Shown here: positions 52,378-61,021 of the stretch, piece after piece
How positions within the stretch are numbered: position 1 is the first letter of the stretch
Layout: each line of letters begins with the position of its first letter
The notes under the pieces: generated by a model
The model's input: only the letters and a program-made list of their open reading frames with translations
Told to the model about the DNA's origin: nothing
Databases searched by the model: none
Source of the DNA: Kribbella pratensis
Lineage (GTDB): Bacteria > Actinomycetota > Actinomycetes > Propionibacteriales > Kribbellaceae
NCBI RefSeq assembly: GCF_004365355.1
Contig: NZ_SODP01000002.1
Coordinates: 337,531-401,530, forward strand
Length of the DNA: 64,000 nucleotides
Reading direction: 5' to 3'
Translations under genes and position numbers: made by a program

Positions 52378-53898
52378 ATGGTGGATGTCTGCGTTTACGG
52401 AGGAACGGCCGCGGGCTGTGTGGCGGCGATGACGGCGTACCAGGAAGGCGCGTCGGTGCTGCTGATCGAGCCGAGTCGCTGGCTCGGCGGCATGCTCGGT
52501 GCGGGGATCAAGCCGGCGCAGGACTGTCCGGTCCCGGCTGCCGCGGGCGGGCTGACCCGGGACGTGGTGTTCGGCTTCGGCAATCACCCGCACAACGTGA
52601 TGCGCGCCTTTCACGAGTGGATCGCCGCGGCCGGCATCGAGGTGATCTTCGAACGCCGCGTACGGTCGGTCGCACGCGCGGGCAACCGGATCACCACCAT
52701 CAAGCTCGAGACGTCGCCGCCGGACCGATGGGGCGTCCCGGCCGCCGCCTCTCTCCCCGACCGCGAGGTCCAGGCGGAGTTCTTCATCGACGCGTCGTAC
52801 GAGGGCGACCTGATGGCCCTCGCCGGTGTCCCTTACCGAACCGGGCGCGAGTCCCAGGACGTCTTCGGCGAGGAGATCGCAGGCGTCCGCCCGGTCACCA
52901 ACTGGACCCCGATCGACCCGTACGTCGTTCCTGGCGACAGCACGAGCGGACTGCTACCGCTGGTCGAGGAGGATCACGGCCGGGCGATCGGTGCGGCCGA
53001 TGACTACACGCAGGCCTACAACTACCGCTTCTACGTCACCACAGACCCTGCCAAGCGTGTGGAGCTCACCCCGCCCGACAACTATTCACCGGCCGACTAC
53101 AAGCTAGTGCGGCGTTATCTCAAGCACGCCGACGACCTGTCCGGCATCTTCCCCGGCTGGATCAATTCAGGCGAGTACAACTACCAGCGTGGCTCTCTGA
53201 TAACCAATGCTCCGCTCGGACTCAGTCGCGAGTATCAAGACGGCAGTTGGGACGTCCGCTCGCGCATCTGGAGGCAGCACCTCGATTACCTCCGTGGACT
53301 CCACCACTTCCTGTCGACGGACGAGTCTGTGCCCGCAGCGTTCCGTGCGGAGACAGCGGCGTACGGACTGGACGGGAGCGTCTTCCCGGAGACAGACGGC
53401 TGGCCGCCGCAGCTGTACATCCGGGTCTGCAGACGCCTCGAAGGCCAGTACACGATCACCCACGCCGACGTGATCAACCAGACTGAACCACCGGACAGCA
53501 TCGGCCTCGCTTTGTTCGGTGTAGACGTCTATCCGGTCCGGCGCATCGCCAGCCGCAACGCATCCGGCCAACTGGGCGTGGCCACCGAGGGCGACATGTT
53601 CATCGGCGGCCACCTGGGCACCGGTCGGCCGTACCCGGTCCCCTACCGAGCCATCACTCCGCAGCAGACCGGGAATCTCTTGGTGCCGGTCTGCCTGTCC
53701 GCCTCCCACATCGGGTACGCCGCGACGCGGATGGAACCTGTGTTCTGCGTCCTCGCCGAGTCGGCCGCGGTCGCGGCTGTGCAGTCGCTCCGCGCGCAGA
53801 CCGACGTACAAGATGTAGATGTGGAGAAGCTACAGGCCAGGCTGATCGAACGTGGACAGGTACTCAGCTGGTCAAGCAATCTAGAACCATGTGGCTGA
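52378..53898 (+). CDS. FAD-dependent oxidoreductase (PF12831-type)
   Basis: 506 residues. The Rossmann motif (VYGGTAAGCVAAM) binds FAD, and the body has FIDASYEGDLMALAGVPY, GSLITNAPLGLSREYQ, and a C-terminal MEPVFCVLAESAAVAAV. Enzymes of this family oxidise or dehydrogenate sugar-related compounds; many sit in polysaccharide gene clusters. The substrate is not identified. It overlaps the PhyH gene by 10 bp and is divergent from AraC. Confidence 0.85.
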   Translation: MVDVCVYGGTAAGCVAAMTAYQEGASVLLIEPSRWLGGMLGAGIKPAQDCPVPAAAGGLTRDVVFGFGNHPHNVMRAFHEWIAAAGIEVIFERRVRSVARAGNRITTIKLETSPPDRWGVPAAASLPDREVQAEFFIDASYEGDLMALAGVPYRTGRESQDVFGEEIAGVRPVTNWTPIDPYVVPGDSTSGLLPLVEEDHGRAIGAADDYTQAYNYRFYVTTDPAKRVELTPPDNYSPADYKLVRRYLKHADDLSGIFPGWINSGEYNYQRGSLITNAPLGLSREYQDGSWDVRSRIWRQHLDYLRGLHHFLSTDESVPAAFRAETAAYGLDGSVFPETDGWPPQLYIRVCRRLEGQYTITHADVINQTEPPDSIGLALFGVDVYPVRRIASRNASGQLGVATEGDMFIGGHLGTGRPYPVPYRAITPQQTGNLLVPVCLSASHIGYAATRMEPVFCVLAESAAVAAVQSLRAQTDVQDVDVEKLQARLIERGQVLSWSSNLEPCG

Positions 53899-55025
53899 AC
53901 CCCGCCGACGTCCGGCTCGACGACCTGCTGACCGTGCTGAAGGACCAGACCGATCCGGCCGACTACCCGCACGCCGGTGTCGTCGAGCAGCAGGTCCCGG
54001 TGTACGACGCCGCGCGGGTCCGGGCCGCGGATACGCGCGAAGTACAGACCGAGTTCGTCCGGGCGTTCGCCGACGGGCCGGGGATCGTCGTCCTGAAAGG
54101 GGCCTTCAGCAACGACGTGGTCGACCCCACGACCGCTGAGTTCAGCCGGATGATCGACGAGCAGCACCGGTCCGGCGTCGCGGCCGGCGATCACTTCGCG
54201 AAGCCGGGTGCGAACGACCGGGTCTGGAACGCGCTCGAGAAGCTCGCGGTGGGTGCGCCTGAGGTGTTCACAGCGTACTACGCGAACGATCTGCTCGGGC
54301 TGGTGTCGGCTGCTTGGCTCGGACCGGCGTACCAGGTCACCTCGCAGGTGAACGTGGTGAACCCCGGCGGCGAGGGGCAGACGGTGCACCGTGACTACCA
54401 CCTGGGATTCCAGTCGGACGAGGTCGCAGCGCAGTACCCGGAGCATGTGCATCGCCTGTCGTCCGTGCTGACTTTGCAGGGCGCGGTCGCGCACTGTGAC
54501 ATGCCGCTCGAGTCTGGGCCGACGTTGTATCTGCCGCATTCGCAGAAGTACGGGCTGGGCTACCTCGCGTACCGGCGGCCCGAGTTCCAGGCACATTTCG
54601 TCGAGAACCATGTGCAACTGCCGCTGGAGAAGGGCGACGCAGTCTTCTTCAACCCGGCGCTGTTCCACGCCGCCGGAAGCAACCGTTCGGCCGGCATCAA
54701 GCGGATGGCGAACCTCCTGCAGATCTCGTCCGCGTTCGGCCGGGCAATGGAGAGCATCGACCGGGCCCGGATGATAGAAGCGGTCTATCCCGCCCTGCTC
54801 GCCCAGACCGCTCCGGCAGCGATCGAGAACGTGATCGCGGCAACGGCCGAGGGCTACGCGTTCCCGACCAATCTCGATCGCGACCAGCCGATCGGGGGCC
54901 TCGCGCCTCAGTCCCAAGCCGACGTACTGCGCTCCGCGGTCACGCAGCGTTGGCACCCCGACCGGTTGCACCAGGCACTTGTCGAGCACGCCGGCCGGCG
55001 GGAGACCGACGACAGAAACGCGTGA
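53889..55025 (+). CDS. Phytanoyl-CoA dioxygenase (PhyH)-family Fe(II)/2OG enzyme
   Basis: 378 residues. Double-stranded beta-helix with facial triad His167, Asp169 (TVHRDYH) and distal His260 (LFHAAGSNRS), and an Arg nearby for 2-oxoglutarate. It should hydroxylate a substrate using O2 and 2-oxoglutarate. It is overlapped by the FAD oxidoreductase gene, so the two probably act on the same compound. A Gfo/Idh gene follows after 173 bp. The pathway is unknown to me. Confidence 0.85.
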   Translation: MWLNPADVRLDDLLTVLKDQTDPADYPHAGVVEQQVPVYDAARVRAADTREVQTEFVRAFADGPGIVVLKGAFSNDVVDPTTAEFSRMIDEQHRSGVAAGDHFAKPGANDRVWNALEKLAVGAPEVFTAYYANDLLGLVSAAWLGPAYQVTSQVNVVNPGGEGQTVHRDYHLGFQSDEVAAQYPEHVHRLSSVLTLQGAVAHCDMPLESGPTLYLPHSQKYGLGYLAYRRPEFQAHFVENHVQLPLEKGDAVFFNPALFHAAGSNRSAGIKRMANLLQISSAFGRAMESIDRARMIEAVYPALLAQTAPAAIENVIAATAEGYAFPTNLDRDQPIGGLAPQSQADVLRSAVTQRWHPDRLHQALVEHAGRRETDDRNA

Positions 55026-55198
55026 ACGTTGGGTGAACCACGTCCGGATCACGGGCAGCCGCTGTCGGACCGGAGTGATCGTCAGGCAGGATGGCACGTT
55101 CGCTGTCCGATCCGGGGGCTACCCTTACCGGCGGAACACGCGCCTCGTGGACGAACCGCCGTACGCCGCCCGTGCGGCCGACCCTCGAAGGAGAAGGC

Positions 55199-56200
55199 AT
55201 GGAACCGTTGCGGATCGGGATCCTCGGTGCCGCCCGGATCTCGGGCCGGGCCATTGTCGAGCCGGCCAAGCTGACCGGCGCCCGGCTGGTCGCGGTCGCC
55301 GCGCGCGATGCCGACCGCGCCGAGGCCTTCGCCGCCGAGCACGGGGTCGAGCGGGTGCACGCGTCGTACCAGGCGGTGCTCGACGATCCCGAGGTCGAGG
55401 CGATCTACAACCCGCTGGCCAACGGCCTGCACGGGCCGTGGAACCTCAAGGCGCTTGCCGCGGGCAAACATGTGCTGACCGAGAAGCCGTCCGCCAGCAA
55501 TGCTGCCGAGGCGATGCAGGTGCGGGACGCCGCCCACTCGACCGGACTGGTGTTCATGGAGGCGTTCCACTACGCGTACCACCCGGTGATGCGCCGTCTG
55601 CTTGAGCTGGTGGCCAAAGGTGAGCTCGGTGACCTGCAACACGTCGAGGCGACCATGGTGATGCCTCCACCGCCGGAGGACGACCCGCGCTGGTCCCTGC
55701 CGCTGGCCGGCGGCGCCGTGATGGACGTCGGTTGCTACGCGCTGCACGCCCAGCGGATGTTCGCGCCGTACGCCGGTGGTGCGCCGCAGCTCGTCAGCGC
55801 GCGGGCCGGCGAGCGGAAGCGGCTGCCTGGCGTGGACGAGTGGCTGAACGCCGACCTGGAGTTCCCGAACGGCGCGACCGGTGCGGTGCGGACGAGCATG
55901 GCGGCCGAGGAGCTCGAGTTCAGCCTGAAGGTCGTGGGCAGTCGCGGTGAGGCGTTCGCGCCGTTCTACGTGCTGCCGCAGCGCGACGACCGCGTGGTGG
56001 TGACGACCAAGGAGGACACCTGGGTCGAGCACCGCGGCACGCGTACGTCGTGGACGTATCAGCTCGAGGCCTTCACCGGCGCCGTCCGCAACGGCGCCCC
56101 GGTGCTCAGTGACGCCGACGACGCACTGGCGACGATGGAGCTCATCGATGCCTGCTACATCGCGGCCGGGATGACGCCGCGCCCGACGTCTGCCCTCTGA
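55199..56200 (+). CDS. Gfo/Idh/MocA-family oxidoreductase
   Basis: 333 residues. Rossmann motif RIGILGAARISGRAI, EKPSASNAAEAM with the catalytic Lys, and FHYAYHPVMRRLLEL, a pattern of sugar/inositol or trans-dihydrodiol-type dehydrogenases. ATG 55199 follows GAAGGAGAAGG. Same orientation as the FAD/PhyH pair. Its 3' end overlaps the convergent amidotransferase gene by 46 bp. Confidence 0.87.
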   Translation: MEPLRIGILGAARISGRAIVEPAKLTGARLVAVAARDADRAEAFAAEHGVERVHASYQAVLDDPEVEAIYNPLANGLHGPWNLKALAAGKHVLTEKPSASNAAEAMQVRDAAHSTGLVFMEAFHYAYHPVMRRLLELVAKGELGDLQHVEATMVMPPPPEDDPRWSLPLAGGAVMDVGCYALHAQRMFAPYAGGAPQLVSARAGERKRLPGVDEWLNADLEFPNGATGAVRTSMAAEELEFSLKVVGSRGEAFAPFYVLPQRDDRVVVTTKEDTWVEHRGTRTSWTYQLEAFTGAVRNGAPVLSDADDALATMELIDACYIAAGMTPRPTSAL

Positions 56201-56886
56201 GCCGCGGCGCGTGCGAACGCCTGGACGAAGGGGTGCGGTCGCGTGCCGTCACCGGCCAGCTCCGGCTGGAACAACGTGGCGAGATAGAACGGGTGCTCGG
56301 GTAGCTCCGCGATGCGCGGATCGCCCTCGTCGTCATACCCGCTGAAGACCAGGCCGTGCTCGCGGAGCAGACCGAGCCTGGTGGTGTCGAGGCCGTACGA
56401 GCAGTGGTAGCGCTCCATCGATCGCTCGACGCCGAGGAGCGCGGCCGCTCGGGTGCCCGGCGTCACCTGGATCGCGCCCTCATGACCGTCGAGTGAGCAC
56501 GCGAGCGGAACGATCAGCAGGTCGTCGGCGTCCGGCGTGCTCTCGCCGTGCTGGACCTCCGCCGCGCCGCAGGCGTTGCGGGCGAACTCGAGCATCGCGT
56601 GCTGGAATCCGGCACACGTGCCGAGGAACGGGATGCCGCTCTCGCGGGCGATGCGGATCGCGGTGATCGCGCCCGCCTCGCTGCGATACGGGCTGCCGGG
56701 AAGGAGCCAGATCCCGTCGAAGCCTTCGAGGGCCTCGTCCACCTGGTCGGTCGGGATCCAGTAGGCGTCGAAGTCGAGGTTGTCGCGGTCACGCAGGCGG
56801 TCGAGGAGCCCGGGTACGCGGACGTGCGAGCGGACATGCGGCGAGCGATCACCGACGAGGGCGATGCGTCCGGAGTAGAGGTTCAT
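56155..56886 (-). CDS. CTP-synthase-C-terminal-like glutamine amidotransferase protein
   Basis: 243 residues with a class-I amidotransferase fold: GIWLLPGSPYRSEAGAI and the nucleophile elbow FLGTCAGFQH (Cys91). The usual HPE catalytic His-Glu motif reads FQPE (206-209), so the His is replaced by Gln207. This is the family annotated as CTP synthase C-terminal related. It may have lost glutaminase activity or bind another amide. Divergent from LysR. Confidence 0.8.
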   Translation of the reverse strand: MNLYSGRIALVGDRSPHVRSHVRVPGLLDRLRDRDNLDFDAYWIPTDQVDEALEGFDGIWLLPGSPYRSEAGAITAIRIARESGIPFLGTCAGFQHAMLEFARNACGAAEVQHGESTPDADDLLIVPLACSLDGHEGAIQVTPGTRAAALLGVERSMERYHCSYGLDTTRLGLLREHGLVFSGYDDEGDPRIAELPEHPFYLATLFQPELAGDGTRPHPFVQAFARAAAQRADVGRGVIPAAM

Positions 56887-56962
56887 GGCTCCATCCTGGG
56901 CGCACTGCCGGTATCAGCGCCAACGATGATCTCTGCACTGTGCATAAGCGATACTGATCCAC

Positions 56963-57856
56963 GTGGATCCTCATCTGCTGCGGACGTTCGTGACGGTCGC
57001 CGAGTGCGGCTCGTTCTCCGCCGCGGCAGAACGCCTCGGCTACACGCAGTCAGCCGTCTCCCAGCACATCTCCGCCCTGGAGAACGACCTGGGTACGCCG
57101 CTACTCCGCCGCCGCCCTGTCGCCCCGACCCCCGCCGGCGAACGCCTCCTCGAACACGCCGCCCCGATCCTCCTCCGACTGGCCACCGCCCGAGCCGACG
57201 TACGCCGCACCCTCGCCCAACCCCCAACCGCCCTAACCCTCGCCACCACCCCCCTGGCCACCTCCGGCACCACCGTGAACGCCCCGCCCCGGCCCGGTGC
57301 CCTGGCTGTGGCGTTGCGGGAGGTGCGGCGGGCGTACCCCGGGATCGGGGTGACGTTGACTGTTTGTGGTCGGGACGAGGTGGTGGAGGGTGTGGCCGCC
57401 GGGACCTTCGCTGTCGGGCTGGTCGACGGTGTGGCCGCGCCGAGCGACCCACTCCGGCTCTCGGACGCCCTGCACCTGCGAACCACGCCGGTCACCCACG
57501 ACGCCCTGATTGTTGCCCTCTCCAACGATCATCCGCTGGCCCACCGGCGAGGCCTGTCCTTGCACGACCTCGCCGACGCCCGCTGGATCGACGCACCGGA
57601 CCTGGCCGCGCCGCTCCCCGTACTCCGCGCAACCACCGGCTCCGACGGCTTCCGCCCCGCCTTCACCTACGCCGGCACCGACCTCCACACCCTCCTCACG
57701 CTGATCGCCGCCGGCCACGGCCTAGCCGTCCTGCCCAGCTCAGCCCCGGTTCAGACAGCCGTTCCCCTCACGAGCCCGCGCCTGGTCCACAGAACCGAAC
57801 TCCTCCACGGCGACCTGTCGGAACCAGCTGCCCTTCTACGCTCGAACCTCAAGTAG
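56963..57856 (+). CDS. LysR-family transcriptional regulator
   Basis: 297 residues: HTH LRTFVTVAECGSFSAAAERLGYTQSAVSQHISALE, and an effector domain (about 100-290). GTG start 56963. Divergent from the amidotransferase-like gene, with a 76-bp gap that probably holds its binding site. The 3' end overlaps the convergent APH gene by 21 bp. Confidence 0.87.
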   Translation: MDPHLLRTFVTVAECGSFSAAAERLGYTQSAVSQHISALENDLGTPLLRRRPVAPTPAGERLLEHAAPILLRLATARADVRRTLAQPPTALTLATTPLATSGTTVNAPPRPGALAVALREVRRAYPGIGVTLTVCGRDEVVEGVAAGTFAVGLVDGVAAPSDPLRLSDALHLRTTPVTHDALIVALSNDHPLAHRRGLSLHDLADARWIDAPDLAAPLPVLRATTGSDGFRPAFTYAGTDLHTLLTLIAAGHGLAVLPSSAPVQTAVPLTSPRLVHRTELLHGDLSEPAALLRSNLK

Positions 57857-58984
57857 TTGCTCAAGGCCCGCACGAGTCATCGGACGGTCGAGTACCCCGA
57901 CAGCCTCGCGCTCGGCGAAATCCGCGTGGTCGGAGTCCTGCGGATCGATCGCCTCGCAGATCGCGTTGTACGCCCAGTTCAGCCAGCCGGTGATCGCCAC
58001 GCTGAATGAGGAGAGCTCCATCGCCGGCCAGTCGCCGTACCCCTCCCGGAACGCCGTGAGCGCCTTGCGGTTGACGGTCGGCCGCATCACCCACTGCGTC
58101 AACGCCGACCCCAACTCCAACGCAGGCGTCATCGAGCCGGTGAAGTCCCACTCCATCACGATCAGCTCGTCGTCACGCCCCAGCCGGACATGCGTCGGGA
58201 TCAGGTTGCTGTTGCAGAGGATGAGCTCAGCAGGCTGGATCTCGGCCTCGATCGTCTGCAGATCAAGCCACACCGGGAGAATCGCCTCGAACCGATCGGC
58301 CCACGGCTTGCCGGCGTTCCGAGCCCGTTCGAGCAGCTTGTCCCACTCGGTCGCGTCCCGCCGCCAGACCAGATACGGGCTCATCGGCATCTCGGTCGGG
58401 ATCGCCAACGCATGCAACTTCCTGTACGCCGTACCCGCGCGTCGAGCCACCGCCGCAGACACCGGTAATGCCGGCGACGGACCCACCTCGAGCCACTCGT
58501 ATACGCGCCAGTTCTCACCCTGCACGCCCTCGATCAGCCGACCGCACGGACTCCGTACGCCGACCGGCGCCGCCACGCCGACCTCTACCGCAGCATCCCG
58601 CAGCCGAGCACCAAGCTCGGCCTGCTCGTTGGTGATCCAGTCGAACACCGTGACCGCGAGCCAGCGCCCGCGATCGGTGGTCAGATCCCAGCACCGGCCC
58701 ATCGACGTGAACGCAACAGGTCTGGGCTTGGCAGTCACCGTACCCAGACCAAAGGCTTCGGCGAGCGCCTCGGCGAGGCCGCCAGGTGCGGCGGGTGCGG
58801 CCGCCGCACGGCGTTCGACCTCCGCCTTCAAGCCCGGCCAGTCACGCAACCCGTACTCCGCGGCCAGCGCTCGCTGGGCGTCAGCGAGCGAGGCATCGGG
58901 TGTCGTCTCGCGCAACGCGGCCAGCAGGTCCTTGGCCTCTTTGCGCAGGAACTCGATACTCGGCCGATCGGGCAGCAGCTTCAC
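57836..58984 (-). CDS. APH-type phosphotransferase with N-terminal helical domain
   Basis: 382 residues. Residues 1-65 form a helical ankyrin-like segment (LPDRPSIEFLRKEAKDLLAALRE, YGLRDWPGLKAEV). The rest is a kinase fold of the aminoglycoside-phosphotransferase family: ELILCNSNLIPTHV occupies the catalytic-loop position where Brenner's motif HxDxxxxN is expected, so the catalytic Asp appears to be replaced by Asn, and VMEWDFTG is the metal-binding Asp. GTG 58984 has GAGAGG 7 nt upstream. Antibiotic or small-molecule substrate unknown. Catalysis is doubtful because of the altered loop. Confidence 0.75.
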   Translation of the reverse strand: MKLLPDRPSIEFLRKEAKDLLAALRETTPDASLADAQRALAAEYGLRDWPGLKAEVERRAAAAPAAPGGLAEALAEAFGLGTVTAKPRPVAFTSMGRCWDLTTDRGRWLAVTVFDWITNEQAELGARLRDAAVEVGVAAPVGVRSPCGRLIEGVQGENWRVYEWLEVGPSPALPVSAAVARRAGTAYRKLHALAIPTEMPMSPYLVWRRDATEWDKLLERARNAGKPWADRFEAILPVWLDLQTIEAEIQPAELILCNSNLIPTHVRLGRDDELIVMEWDFTGSMTPALELGSALTQWVMRPTVNRKALTAFREGYGDWPAMELSSFSVAITGWLNWAYNAICEAIDPQDSDHADFAEREAVGVLDRPMTRAGLEQLLEVRA

Positions 58985-59137
58985 AACGCATCCTCTCGCG
59001 CCCGGACTCGCACGGGCCACAAGAGCGCGTCAGCAGCTCAACCTGATGGGAACGTGAGGTGGCTTCCAGCCTTCCGGCGAGTCTCGACGCGTCCTCACGA
59101 CGCCCTCAAGAAGTTACCCAACCTCGTTTTCCTTCGG

Positions 59138-59260
59138 TCAACGGCCGCTGTTCCGCGCCTGCTTGGTGGGTGGGATGATCGCGCTGTCAGCCGGCTTGGC
59201 CTTCGGCTGTTTGGGTTGCTTGGGTTTGCGGACCTCGCGGCCACCCTTGTTCTTCGACAT
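59138..59260 (-). CDS. 40-aa lysine/proline-rich small protein
   Basis: 40 residues: MSKNKGGREVRKPKQPKQPK followed by AKPADSAIIPPTKQARNSGR. It is strongly basic. ATG 59260 is preceded by GGGAG. The Lys/Pro composition suggests a nucleic-acid or anion-binding peptide, but no function can be assigned. It sits alone in a 500-bp gap. Confidence 0.55.
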   Translation of the reverse strand: MSKNKGGREVRKPKQPKQPKAKPADSAIIPPTKQARNSGR

Positions 59261-59484
59261 GACGCACTCCCGGGGCTGATCTTCGCTGGCTTGGGCAGGG
59301 CCGACAGGCCCTTGGTACGCCGCGGTACTCCTCATGCCCCGGGGGTCGCTTTCGACGCTACACCTCGCTGCCCGTGCCGACTACGTGCAGACGGCTGAGC
59401 ATGTCCTCGCCGCCGCCGATCGATGGCGCCCGGATTGACCGCTACGCCACCGATCGCCGAGCCAACTGCACCTGCTCCATGGAG

Positions 59485-60987
59485 TCAGTCGTGCGTCGGG
59501 AAGCCGAGGTTGATCCCGCCGTGGGACGGGTCCAACCAGCGCGAGGTGACGACCTTGCCGCGAGTGAAGAAGTGCACACCCTCGGTGCCGTGCGCGTGGG
59601 TGTCACCGAACAGCGAGTTCTTCCAGCCGCCGAACGAGTAATACGCCATCGGGACCGGGATCGGCACGTTGATACCGACCATCCCGACCTCGACCTCGTT
59701 CTGGAACCGTCGCGCCGCGCCGCCGTCGTTGGTGAAGATCGCCGTCCCGTTGCCGTACGGGTTCGAGTTCACCAGCTCGAGCGCCGAGTCGTACGACGCC
59801 GTACGCAGGACCGACAGCACCGGGCCGAAGATCTCGTCGGTGTAGATCGACATCTCCGGGGTGACCTTGTCGAACAGGGTCGGACCGAGCCAGAACCCGT
59901 CGGCCGCGCCGTCGAAGTCACCCTCGCGCCCGTCGACGACCAGCTCGGCGCCTTCGTCGACCCCGGCAGCGACGTACCCGGAAACCTTGTCGCGGTGTGG
60001 ACCGGTGACGAGCGGGCCCATGTCGCAGCCGCGCGTCCCGTCGCCGGTCTTCAGCTTCGCCATCCGATCCTTGATCTTGCCGATCAGCTCGTCCGCGATC
60101 GGCTCGACCGCGACCAGCGCGGAGATCGCCATGCAGCGCTCACCGGCCGAACCGAATCCGGCGTTCACGGCGGCGTCGGCGGCGAGGTCGAGATCCGCGT
60201 CGGGCAGCACGATCATGTGGTTCTTCGCGCCGCCGAGTGCCTGCACGCGCTTGCCGTTCTTGGTGCCGTTCTCGTAGACGTACTTGGCGATCGGGGTCGA
60301 GCCGACGAACGAGACCGACTTGATGTCCGGGTGCTCGAGCAGGCGGTCGACGGCCTCCTTGTCGCCGTGCACGACGTTGACCACACCGTCCGGCAGGCCG
60401 GCCTCCTTCCACAGCTCGGCCATCGCGTTCGCCGCCGACGGGTCCTTCTCGGACGGCTTGATCACCACACTGTTGCCGCAGGCAACGGCGATCGGTACGA
60501 ACCACATCGGCACCATGGCCGGGAAGTTGAACGGCGAGATCACTGCGCAGACACCGAGCGGCTGGCGGATCGAGTACACGTCGACGTTCGTCGACACACC
60601 CTCGCTGTACCCGCCCTTGAGCAGGTGCGGGATGCCGCAGGCGAACTCGATCACCTCAAGACCGCGGGTCACCTCGCCGAGCGCGTCGGACAGCACCTTG
60701 CCGTGCTCGGCGGTGATGATCGCCGCGATTCGCTCCTTGTCCCGGTTCACGAGCTCGCGGTACGCGAACAGGACCTGGGCGCGTTTGGTGAGCGAGGTGT
60801 GCGCCCACGCCTTGGAGGTCTCGTGAGCGACCTTGACGACCTCGTCGACGGTCGCCGCCGAGGCCAGGTCCAACTCACCGGTGACCTGGCCCGTCGCCGG
60901 GTTGTAGACCTTGCTGGTCCGCTCGGCCACGCCGGTCCACGGGCTGCCACCGACGAGATGGGTGATGCGCTTGATCTCAGTACTCAC
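59485..60987 (-). CDS. CoA-acylating methylmalonate-semialdehyde dehydrogenase
   Basis: 500 residues, full-length aldehyde dehydrogenase. Nucleophile Cys285 (SAGERCMAI), NFPAMVPMWF, and the GGAKNHMIVLPDADLD stretch are specific to the MmsA/IolA group. It converts malonate or methylmalonate semialdehyde with CoA and NAD+ to acetyl- or propionyl-CoA. It is the last gene in the leftward operon with inositol-type dehydrogenase and ABC genes, fitting the final step of inositol breakdown; valine breakdown is also possible. Confidence 0.92.
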   Translation of the reverse strand: MSTEIKRITHLVGGSPWTGVAERTSKVYNPATGQVTGELDLASAATVDEVVKVAHETSKAWAHTSLTKRAQVLFAYRELVNRDKERIAAIITAEHGKVLSDALGEVTRGLEVIEFACGIPHLLKGGYSEGVSTNVDVYSIRQPLGVCAVISPFNFPAMVPMWFVPIAVACGNSVVIKPSEKDPSAANAMAELWKEAGLPDGVVNVVHGDKEAVDRLLEHPDIKSVSFVGSTPIAKYVYENGTKNGKRVQALGGAKNHMIVLPDADLDLAADAAVNAGFGSAGERCMAISALVAVEPIADELIGKIKDRMAKLKTGDGTRGCDMGPLVTGPHRDKVSGYVAAGVDEGAELVVDGREGDFDGAADGFWLGPTLFDKVTPEMSIYTDEIFGPVLSVLRTASYDSALELVNSNPYGNGTAIFTNDGGAARRFQNEVEVGMVGINVPIPVPMAYYSFGGWKNSLFGDTHAHGTEGVHFFTRGKVVTSRWLDPSHGGINLGFPTHD

Positions 60988-61021
60988 GATGCTTCCTCAC
61001 TGCCGGATTCCTGAAGGTGAT

